Program-made: the position numbers and the translations under genes
Shown here: positions 9,173 to 16,694 of the stretch, one piece after another
Layout of the letters: every line of letters starts with the position of its first letter
Numbering within the stretch: position 1 is the first letter of the stretch
The notes under the pieces: generated by a model
The model's input: only the letters and a program-made list of their open reading frames with translations
Told to the model about the DNA's origin: nothing
Databases searched by the model: none
From: Leadbetterella byssophila_A
GTDB lineage: Bacteria; Bacteroidota; Bacteroidia; Cytophagales; Spirosomataceae
Reading direction: 5' to 3'
Length of the DNA: 64,000 nt
NCBI GenBank assembly: GCA_040394735.1
Contig: JBEBRR010000003.1
Span: 1-64,000, forward strand

Positions 9173-10678
9173 CTACTCCCTGACAAAAACCTTTTCTGGC
9201 TCCCCTTTAACCCGTTTAACGATCCCGGTAACTTGACCATCTGCACCCCGTTTGGCAAAATATTGATTTTTGTAGCCCCAGTAATCGGTAAAAAACTCTT
9301 CCTCGTAGACATAGAACTGCTCCTTGCTAAGGAAGGTTACGAGTTGCGGCCGCCCATAATAACTGAAACTGCTGGCAAAAAAAAGGCCTTCCTGACGTGT
9401 CATCAAGGTCAGTGTATCCGATCCGTTGACATAGGTTCCGTTATATACCGCAAGCGAATCAGTTTTTATTGCTATGGTCTTACGCTCTTCCGGGATGTTG
9501 AACCCCTTCCACCCATAGACCTGGGCGATGCTGTTGGCGATTTCGATGTTCATGCCGGCGGCATCATTTGAATTGTTCATTACCACCAAACCATTGCCCT
9601 TCTCCGGGTCTATAAAGAACAAGCTAAGATAGCCCTCTACCTTACCGTCATGCGTAAGATAGGTACGCCCGCCACGCTGATCGATAAAAAATCCCAGAGC
9701 TGACTTATGGCGGTCGTCTTCCGTGTGAGGATCCAGTGTTGCCATTTCACGCGCGGCTTGTTTGCTGAGTAACTGGTAGGAAAGGCCCGAATAAGCTTGT
9801 TGGTAAGCGATCAGCAGTTTGGCCAGGTCAGCAGGCGTGGTCCACAGGCCGGCAGCGGCCGCTTCCGGGTAAAAACGGTATTGCCCCGGCAACTCTTTGC
9901 CATCCCAGTAATAACCGGTTGCCTTGAGCGGCAACTGATCCTCATCAAAACTGCTATGCTTCATTCCCAGTGGCTTAAACAACCGTCGCTTCATCAGATC
10001 ATTATAAGGGCTGGCATCCGCATCCATCGCCAGCAGTTGAGAGATCATAATGCCACCCCCCGAATAACGGAAAGCTGATCCGGGAACCAATCGCGATCTT
10101 ACCGGACTACTTTCGGCGGGTGAACGGCCATCCAGTATCTGGTAAATGTCGGGAATTGTATCCGACCGCTCATAACCGGCAAATCCGCTGACATTAAGCC
10201 CCGCCCGGTGGCTCAATAAATGCCGGAGCGTAATTTTCACACCCTGGCTGACCGAATCGTACGGAAACTGCCAGGTTTTTAACCGGGCGTTAATATCCTG
10301 GTCAAGCTGCAATTTACCTTCCTGTACTAGTTGCATGAGAGCGATGGCGTTAACCGTTTTGCTGACAGAACCTACCTGGAAAGCCGTGTTCACCGTAACC
10401 GGTTGTTGACGGTTTTTATCCGCCCAGCCATATCCGCGCACCCAATCCACTTTAAAGTTATTGATTACGGCAACACTGACGCCGTTGACGTGGTAATATG
10501 CCATCCGCTCTGTTAGTGTAAAGTCTCCTTTGCCGGATTCTCTAACCCAGCCATTCAGGTGCTGTTCAACCTGTGCGATGCGCCGCTCGGTCACTTTTGA
10601 GTAACGTGGGTTTTGCTGCTGGGCAAAGCTGTAAAAAGAAAGAAACGTGAATCCTGATAATAACAAATAAGATTTCAT
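9173..10678 (-). CDS. Secreted serine hydrolase, beta-lactamase class C fold
   Basis: A 501-residue protein with a signal peptide (LLLSGFTFLSFYSFAQQ). The catalytic SxxK is SVSK in TAFQVGSVSKTVNAIALMQL (about residue 105). The second motif appears as YSGGG, where the usual YxN has no asparagine at the third position. The third (KTG-like) motif is HDGKVEGY, near residue 326. A C-terminal beta-rich domain of about 100 residues follows. The family covers esterases, D-amino-acid peptidases and penicillin-binding-protein-like enzymes, so the substrate is open. It lies 4 bp downstream of the Tricorn-like protease gene on the same strand, which implies one transcript and a shared role in extracellular peptide or cell-wall turnover. 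Confidence 0.85.
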   Translation of the reverse strand: MKSYLLLSGFTFLSFYSFAQQQNPRYSKVTERRIAQVEQHLNGWVRESGKGDFTLTERMAYYHVNGVSVAVINNFKVDWVRGYGWADKNRQQPVTVNTAFQVGSVSKTVNAIALMQLVQEGKLQLDQDINARLKTWQFPYDSVSQGVKITLRHLLSHRAGLNVSGFAGYERSDTIPDIYQILDGRSPAESSPVRSRLVPGSAFRYSGGGIMISQLLAMDADASPYNDLMKRRLFKPLGMKHSSFDEDQLPLKATGYYWDGKELPGQYRFYPEAAAAGLWTTPADLAKLLIAYQQAYSGLSYQLLSKQAAREMATLDPHTEDDRHKSALGFFIDQRGGRTYLTHDGKVEGYLSLFFIDPEKGNGLVVMNNSNDAAGMNIEIANSIAQVYGWKGFNIPEERKTIAIKTDSLAVYNGTYVNGSDTLTLMTRQEGLFFASSFSYYGRPQLVTFLSKEQFYVYEEEFFTDYWGYKNQYFAKRGADGQVTGIVKRVKGEPEKVFVRE

Positions 10679-10682
10679 TTGG

Positions 10683-13600
10683 TTATTGATTAAAGAGTAA
10701 GTGTGTTAAAGACCGGAGCAATTGTGTCTTACCTGTGGGTTCTTCAGTATTGCCGGGTACAATGATATCCGGCACCAGGCCCTGATTTTCGATGATAAGA
10801 TGATACGTAAGATCAGTCAGTTCCAGGGTTGGAAAAACGACGGTGGTTCCATCCAGCAGCTGATGATCACAAGTAAAGGGGTTACTTAGTCCGGCGGTTC
10901 GTGCGCCGACAATCAGACCAAGTCCGCGCTGCCGGAATTCCGCGGCCAGCAGCTCACCGCCTGACACGGTCCGCTGGTTGACCAGGAGCATTATTTTCGG
11001 TGTGGCTGCCATTAGCGGCTCTGGGAGTGGTGAAGCATCATTTCGCAGGAATTGCACTAGTGGCCTGCGCGCCAGCATCTCAACAAAGTAGTCCGGGAAA
11101 TAACCGCCTGCATTAAACCGGGCATCAACTACGAGAAATTCTTTATTTGCCTGAGAGGCAAAATCCCGGTTGAAAGCTTGATAACCAGGCCAGTGCGTAT
11201 CGGACAGGTAAATGTAACCCGCCCTGCCTTTACTCATTGAATCTACAAAAAATCGATTTGCTGATACCCATTGCCAGCGACGAAGGTCTTCCTCTTCATA
11301 AAGCGGTATGACCGGGTAGAACCGCGCATCAGCAGTGGATAGCTGGTGGCTGAATCCCAGCATCACGCGTTTTCCGGCCGCACCTTGTAACAGCGCTTCG
11401 ACCGGCGCTCCGGCCGGAACAGGTTTCCCGTTAATGGAAACGAGATAATCACCTTCAGATACATTTACGCTGTCCTCCTCAAGCGGGTTTGGGCCGGCAG
11501 CTCCCCATATCTCACTGTGATATATCTTATCCAGGCGGTAATGTTCTTGGTCAATCTCCCAGTCGGCGCCAAGCAGCCCTATTGCTTCATCCACCTGGGC
11601 CGGTTCTTTTGGTGAGGAAAAGAAGACATGACTGCTTTGCAATTCACCGAGCATTTGCCTGAGCAGGTACTTGAAATCTTCCCGGCAGGTCAGCATCCCT
11701 AACCAGGGTTCGTATCGCTGTTTCAATATTTTTACATCAGCCTGCCTGGAGCCGCGGAAGAAATCACGCACCAGCCGAAGCGTTTCATAAAATTCATTCC
11801 GCCATTCCGCAGCCGGGTCAACCACGACAGAAAGGGAAGGTATGCGAATCTCCTGTGCATGGTATGGGGGCAAAGTTTCCAGCAGGCTAAAGTCATTGCC
11901 CTGCCGGCAAAGAAGTTGGCCGCTAACAGAAGCGGTCTGAAAATCGTTTACATCCGGACGTACAACTGATATAACACCTGTTCCTGCCTCGCAGGCCATC
12001 AGACTGGACCGGCCATCTTTGTTAGCAATAAAAAATAAACGGCCTTCCGCTGTAACATAGAGGTTGTGAAGATTCAGCAAGTTGGCGGTTACTTTTCGCG
12101 GCCGGACGGGTTTGTTATCAGCAGAAAAAGTTATCTGGTAAATATCCCAGAGACGATCGCGGCTGAAAGTACTCATATCCAGTTCGCCCAATGCCAGGCT
12201 ATTATCCCTGCAAACACCAAAATAGAGTCTTTTACTATCGGGACTGAAAACGGGGAAACGGGTATCGATGGCACCATCAGTCAGTATAGCTGTTTGACCG
12301 GTGGCGATGTTATAAACAACCAAACGGGTCAACTGGTTTGGGCAACGTTCCTGATATGCCAGGAGCTTAGAATCGGCTGACCACTGGCAGTTAAATGGGT
12401 TTTCATTAAGGACAGAAATGCTGTCAACGGCCACAACGCTGCGTTCCCCGGAGGGAATATCAACAATCAGCAGTTGCCGGCGATGATCGCATAGTGCTAT
12501 TTTTTGTCCATCAGGGCTCCACTGGAGTTCAGAAAAATAGCCATCCCCTAATCTTATTTTTTGATTGCCGCCTGGCCCTTTTCCTTGAATAATAAGACAG
12601 TACTCACCGCTTGCATCACTGAGGTAAGTTAAGCGGCCGTCAATGCTCCAGGCAGGCTTCTGCTCATGCACTCCTGCACTTGCCGTTATGTTTCGAAAAA
12701 CCGGTGCCTTCAAAAGTTCAGCTTTCAGGATGTCACCCCGGTAATCTACTGCAAGATGTGTTCCGTCAGGGCTGACGCAGACTGAGCGAATTTGCCGATT
12801 GTCAGAGAGCGTATAAGCTTCTTTCCCCGGAAATATATCGCCTGCCGGCAGCTGTGGAAGGACGCTTTGTAATTGCCGCGTCTTAAGGTCAAGCAAAAAG
12901 AGCTGGCCGCCTTTTTCAAATGCAATTGACCTGCCGTCAGTAGAAAGGGAATGAATATCATAATCGTCGAAAGCGGTCATCTGGCTGACTCTCCCTGTTG
13001 GTAAGTCGTAACTATAAAGGTTTCGAATCCTGTTTTGATCACTGATATAGTAAAGTGTCCGGTTAACCCAAACAGGGTTAAGGTCATTCCAGCCGCCGTT
13101 AGGTAAATCTTGAATATCTCCTGTTGTGTTATTCTTGAGTTGAATCCTGCATAGATTGCCGCCACGATAAACCCTGAATGCCCCGGTTTCCATGATATCT
13201 TCTGCACTTACAATGGCCGTATATGTGCTGTCCGATGCTACCTGGCAGTATGACGCGGTGTATGGAAGTTTTCGTTCCCGTCCGCTGGTGGGGTCGATCT
13301 CATACAGCTCGGTGTAACGGGCGGGAGCGGCAGCTTTGGCTGAACTGTAGATGATACGGGTGCCGTTCCAACTGCGCAGTCTGTCACGACCCGGATGCCA
13401 GGTGAGTCGCCGCGACACACCCCCCGTTATGGAAATGATGTAAACATCGGCGTTTCCATTCAATACTGCCGAATAAGCTATTGAATTGCCATCGGGGGAA
13501 AATAACGGATTTTCAATCATTGTTTGACCTGTTTTAACAACCCTGGCAACACCATCCCGGCGGTCCATGATCCAAAGCCGGTCGCCACAGGTAAAAACCA

Positions 13601-13715
13601 CGTGCTTTTTATTAACGTCCATATACCTGTATATAACTGGTTGACGCCCGTATAAAATCGTCACATTTACCAACATGACAAGGCAGAAGCAGCAGAAAAA
13701 GAGTATTCGTTGCAT
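10683..13715 (-). CDS. Secreted Tricorn-like protease: beta-propeller plus S41 peptidase
   Basis: A 1010-residue protein. After a signal peptide (residues 1-24) the first 600 or so residues are WD40/TolB-like beta-propeller repeats (LFSPDGNSIAYS, SPDGTHLAVDYRG, WSPDGQKIALCDH, FSPDSKRLYFG). A PDZ-like segment follows (EGDYLVSINGKPVPAGAPVE). The C-terminus is an S41 domain, with the oxyanion region VVDARFNAGGYFPDYF and the nucleophile in NQRTVSGGELLAAEFRQ. This is the Tricorn architecture, in which the propeller gates access to the peptidase site. The signal peptide places it in the periplasm or outside, unlike archaeal Tricorn. It is the first gene of a two-gene unit with the downstream hydrolase. 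Confidence 0.85.
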   Translation of the reverse strand: MQRILFFCCFCLVMLVNVTILYGRQPVIYRYMDVNKKHVVFTCGDRLWIMDRRDGVARVVKTGQTMIENPLFSPDGNSIAYSAVLNGNADVYIISITGGVSRRLTWHPGRDRLRSWNGTRIIYSSAKAAAPARYTELYEIDPTSGRERKLPYTASYCQVASDSTYTAIVSAEDIMETGAFRVYRGGNLCRIQLKNNTTGDIQDLPNGGWNDLNPVWVNRTLYYISDQNRIRNLYSYDLPTGRVSQMTAFDDYDIHSLSTDGRSIAFEKGGQLFLLDLKTRQLQSVLPQLPAGDIFPGKEAYTLSDNRQIRSVCVSPDGTHLAVDYRGDILKAELLKAPVFRNITASAGVHEQKPAWSIDGRLTYLSDASGEYCLIIQGKGPGGNQKIRLGDGYFSELQWSPDGQKIALCDHRRQLLIVDIPSGERSVVAVDSISVLNENPFNCQWSADSKLLAYQERCPNQLTRLVVYNIATGQTAILTDGAIDTRFPVFSPDSKRLYFGVCRDNSLALGELDMSTFSRDRLWDIYQITFSADNKPVRPRKVTANLLNLHNLYVTAEGRLFFIANKDGRSSLMACEAGTGVISVVRPDVNDFQTASVSGQLLCRQGNDFSLLETLPPYHAQEIRIPSLSVVVDPAAEWRNEFYETLRLVRDFFRGSRQADVKILKQRYEPWLGMLTCREDFKYLLRQMLGELQSSHVFFSSPKEPAQVDEAIGLLGADWEIDQEHYRLDKIYHSEIWGAAGPNPLEEDSVNVSEGDYLVSINGKPVPAGAPVEALLQGAAGKRVMLGFSHQLSTADARFYPVIPLYEEEDLRRWQWVSANRFFVDSMSKGRAGYIYLSDTHWPGYQAFNRDFASQANKEFLVVDARFNAGGYFPDYFVEMLARRPLVQFLRNDASPLPEPLMAATPKIMLLVNQRTVSGGELLAAEFRQRGLGLIVGARTAGLSNPFTCDHQLLDGTTVVFPTLELTDLTYHLIIENQGLVPDIIVPGNTEEPTGKTQLLRSLTHLLFNQ

Positions 13716-13854
13716 GGATCAAAGTTAAAGTATGATGGTAGAGGTTAACCTGTTCACGCAAATAAAAGTAGACTGAAAAAATAATTAAATTGTTGAAAAA
13801 CAAATGATTGCGCTACGGGAAGTATGAGGAAAAAGTAGGTAACATTTCAATTCA

Positions 13855-15417
13855 TCAGACCGGTTCGCCGATTCGCATGATGGATGCCTCGAAGTTTTCC
13901 CGCTTGCCAGCTGCCATGTTCCTGCCCTTCGTTCGGTAGTTGTAAACGGTGCTCGGCGAATAGCGCAGAAAAGCGGCAATCTTTGCACTATCAGTAATGC
14001 CCAGCCTGACCAGAGCAAAGACGCGCATCATTGGAGAAAGGATCTCTCCCGGTTTAGGAGATGGTAGTTCTCCCGGAACTACTAAAGCATTGAATGCCGA
14101 GACAAAGTCTGGATAGATGCTTAAAAAGACGGTATCGAAGGTGCGGTAAAGTTCTGTCAGCTCCTGTTTCTCCAACTCATCGGATTTCAACACCGAGATT
14201 AATACATCGCCTTGTTTACCGATTGCTTTCTTGAGGAGCTTTTTACGGTATTGTGAAATCTTGTCGATATAGCCCGAACACCACTCGAAAAAATTGCTGA
14301 TATAGGCTTCTTTAATACGATTAGATTCCGCCAGTTTCTTGTTGAGCAAGGCTAACGCTATGCCGGCTTGCTCAACCTTGCTTTTTTGTCGCCAGATAAC
14401 GATCGCTATAAATCCCACTAATATAGCCAGAGCAGTGATCAAGGCTACCAATAGCTGTAATTGCCATTTATGTCGATACTGCTTTAGCTGATATGCAGTC
14501 GTGATTTCTTCACTAAACTTTGCCACTTGAAACATGCGAAATCGTACGCTGCTGAAAACGGCGTCTTCCAGCGCACATTTAGTCAACTCGTTGGCCATTT
14601 CAAGATTACCTTCACTATAATAAATCGTCGCAAGCTTTTGCAGGCTGGCATTGTCCTTCGTGGCGTTCTTCAGATCCGCAATAGCAGACAGCGTAAAATA
14701 TTTTTTGGCATTTGCCTGGTCATGAAGCCGGGTATACGTGTTGCCCAGGAGATAGGTGGTTGGCGCATAGCTTTCGTTCCCGGGAGGAAGCTTTTTTAGT
14801 AAAAGCAACAACCGTCGCTTTGCTGTTTCTGCATCTCCCTGATCAAGCAATTTTTCGGCACTCGCAGTCTGATAAGTCACCGAAGTAGTGTCCTGAAGTG
14901 AAAGCGCGCTGTCGCGATATCGGGCTAAATCGACAGCATAAGAAACATTGTCGTTAATCGTATAATAATCAAGGTAATTCCGGTAAGCCTGATAATAGCT
15001 TGCCCGCTCAGGGGCTGCAAGCTCTTCCGGCCAAATGCTATCCAGCAGTTGTTGTGCCTCTCGGAACTTGCCGAGCAGTGAATAACAATCAACCAGTATA
15101 ATCCCCGTATGAGCGGTAAGGTCATTGCGATGAATATCGTGCGTAATGGCCAGGTTTTGTTCCAGGTACCAGGCTGCGGAGTCAACCTTAAACTTTATGT
15201 AGGCCCGTGCCAGTTTTTCATTCAGCGTATAAAATTGCATTCGCCCCTGCAAGGTATCCTTGCTACGCAACAAGCTGCTCAATTCGTCTTGCTTCGCTGC
15301 CACGTAAGCAGGTCTCGCCGCGATAGCGCGTTGTAATGTAGTATGAAGATCGCGTGAAGATTGCGCAGAAACCCGCGTGCCCACTGTTAGCAAAATCAAG
15401 ATTAGGCAATATCTCAT
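13855..15417 (-). CDS. DUF6377-type membrane regulator with TPR sensor and HTH output
   Basis: 520 residues: a signal peptide (to about 19), a periplasmic TPR-like helical region (about 30-325), one membrane span (LLVALITALAILVGFIAIVIW, about 328-348), a coiled segment, and a C-terminal helix-turn-helix (RLGITDSAKIAAFLRYSPSTVYNYR, about 474-498). This is the layout of Bacteroidota one-component regulators annotated DUF6377. The periplasmic part is presumed to sense a ligand and the cytosolic HTH to control nearby genes. The neighbouring protease/hydrolase pair on the same strand is the obvious candidate, although a 139-bp gap separates them. Confidence 0.75.
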   Translation of the reverse strand: MRYCLILILLTVGTRVSAQSSRDLHTTLQRAIAARPAYVAAKQDELSSLLRSKDTLQGRMQFYTLNEKLARAYIKFKVDSAAWYLEQNLAITHDIHRNDLTAHTGIILVDCYSLLGKFREAQQLLDSIWPEELAAPERASYYQAYRNYLDYYTINDNVSYAVDLARYRDSALSLQDTTSVTYQTASAEKLLDQGDAETAKRRLLLLLKKLPPGNESYAPTTYLLGNTYTRLHDQANAKKYFTLSAIADLKNATKDNASLQKLATIYYSEGNLEMANELTKCALEDAVFSSVRFRMFQVAKFSEEITTAYQLKQYRHKWQLQLLVALITALAILVGFIAIVIWRQKSKVEQAGIALALLNKKLAESNRIKEAYISNFFEWCSGYIDKISQYRKKLLKKAIGKQGDVLISVLKSDELEKQELTELYRTFDTVFLSIYPDFVSAFNALVVPGELPSPKPGEILSPMMRVFALVRLGITDSAKIAAFLRYSPSTVYNYRTKGRNMAAGKRENFEASIMRIGEPV

Positions 15418-15619
15418 AAAAGCTTAAAAGTAAAATTTTTTCGTATCAATTCTATCATTCATCGCCAAACAAAGATAGTGTAGGAGCTTACAACTCCACA
15501 TGAATACCAGTATTAAAACCCCAGCGCTATACTCATGATTGTTGATGATTAAACCTGCAGCATTTTTTGAAAGCTAAAGCGGATCTTTTTTAATTTATAA
15601 CATTTTAAAATTACAAACC

Positions 15620-15796
15620 ATGTCAACAAAAAATGCAAAATGATTCTCTCGTGCCAATCATGTAGGGATCGCAGTAAGTAACTTAGAGCGACCTATTGCT
15701 TTTTATAAAGCACTGAAAGGAGTGCCAATATTGATAAAATTGGCGGAGCCAGGATGGCACAGACACAAGGGTTTTAATTATGAATTTATTTCATGA
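15620..15796 (+). pseudogene. Broken VOC (glyoxalase-like) gene, N-terminal remnant
   Basis: Starting at the ATG 15620, the frame reads MSTKNAK, a TGA stop at 15641-15643, then continues in the same frame as FSRANHVGIAVSNLERPIAF and YKALKGVPILIKLAEPGW. A second stop follows at 15794-15796. NHVGIAVSNLER..AFYKAL is the usual first beta-alpha unit of VOC-fold proteins, which are 120-150 residues long. The gene therefore has an early nonsense codon and has lost its C-terminal half. Confidence 0.75.
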
Positions 15797-16048
15797 GATA
15801 TACCAAAGTCAGGTAAGAATTATTTTATTAGGGATATAATTGCCCATACCGGAACCCCTTATTTAAGTTACCGGCAATCAGAGCTTTTTACCTTAGTTTT
15901 CTTGCTATTTTGGGATTGAAGTTCTGTAGAGGCCAGCTTATCTGTTTTTTAAGAAGTCGTATTTGTTTAATTTTGATTTTTTTAACTGATTTAACCTCCG
16001 TAAATCTTCCAATAAAGAGTTTCGAGTTTTGTATCAACGGGATCATTT

Positions 16049-16085
16049 AAGGAGACACTGTTATGCAGTGGTCTCCTTTTGTTTT
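16049..16085 (+). terminator. Terminator-like hairpin with no clear gene upstream
   Basis: AAGGAGACACTG, a TTATG loop, and CAGTGGTCTCCTT pair with a single bulged G, and TTTTGTTTT follows. No intact gene ends here, so it may be the remains of a lost gene or mobile element. The surrounding 15800-16330 holds no recognisable coding sequence. Confidence 0.5.
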
Positions 16086-16338
16086 GAGTGTATACGGACC
16101 ACCTATGACCTTAATGCTTCGATTTATATTGTCCTCTTCGGCTAACAGTAACTGTAAACCTGCTCTAAAAAAGCTTCCCGAGTTTTTCGTAGTTATTCTT
16201 TCAGGATTCCGTTATGTTTCTTCACGAGTTTCCAGTTTGGATTTAACCCTGCATTTTGCCAATACAATGTGCTTGTTGCACAACTCAAATATAGTCTAAA
16301 TCATTTGATAAAGTGAGTGGTGTTTTGTATTTTTAAGT

Positions 16339-16450
16339 ATGCAAGGCCGCAAGAATTTCACCCAGCAATTGTTCTATGAACTTTGATAAAATTCACTCAC
16401 CAAAAATTCCTTCCCTGAATGCGTTTTTTTATCGAAAGATAATGATATAA
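16339..16450 (+). pseudogene. N-terminal remnant of an IS1182-like transposase
   Basis: The frame from ATG 16339 reads MQGRKNFTQQLFYEL and stops at 16386. After a one-base shift the text continues as IPSLNAFFYRKI and stops at 16450. MQG(K/R)K.F..QLF followed by a (V/I)P..NFYR(K/R)(I/L) stretch is how many Bacteroidota IS1182-family transposases begin. The rest of the roughly 500-residue enzyme and the element ends are missing. The assignment rests on this short stretch only. Confidence 0.45.
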
Positions 16451-16603
16451 GAGTTCGTTTTTGTAAACAGACTCTTTTGGGCAAATATTCGATTTCGCAT
16501 TTCCTTCACATGGAGATGTATAGTAAAAGATTCTCCGAACCTATAATGTTGTTTAGCCGGGAACGAATGTTAGACAACTTATGAAAAGTATTCATCGATA
16601 TAG

Positions 16604-16625
16604 ATTAACGTTAATTAACGTTAAT
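16604..16625. promoter_or_regulatory. 22-bp perfect palindrome upstream of the M14 gene
   Basis: Two ATTAACGTTAAT palindromes share their central AT, forming one perfect 22-bp palindrome. It lies 70 bp before the M14 peptidase start codon, as expected of a tandem dimer binding site. No regulator next to it is obviously its partner. Confidence 0.5.
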
Positions 16626-16694
16626 AAATAGGGGTTTGATACAGTACCATACGGATTTTTTAATAAATTCCGGCTTTAACAAAACTACCTAGCA

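Noticed and set aside
13720..13727. TAACTTTG as promoter of the Tricorn-like gene
   Set aside because: It matches the -7 consensus but ends only 4 bp before the start codon and has no -33 element at a suitable distance. A real leaderless start is possible but not supported further.
16063..16299. A 78-codon open frame
   Set aside because: It starts within a terminator-like hairpin, has no recognisable motif and lies in decayed DNA.
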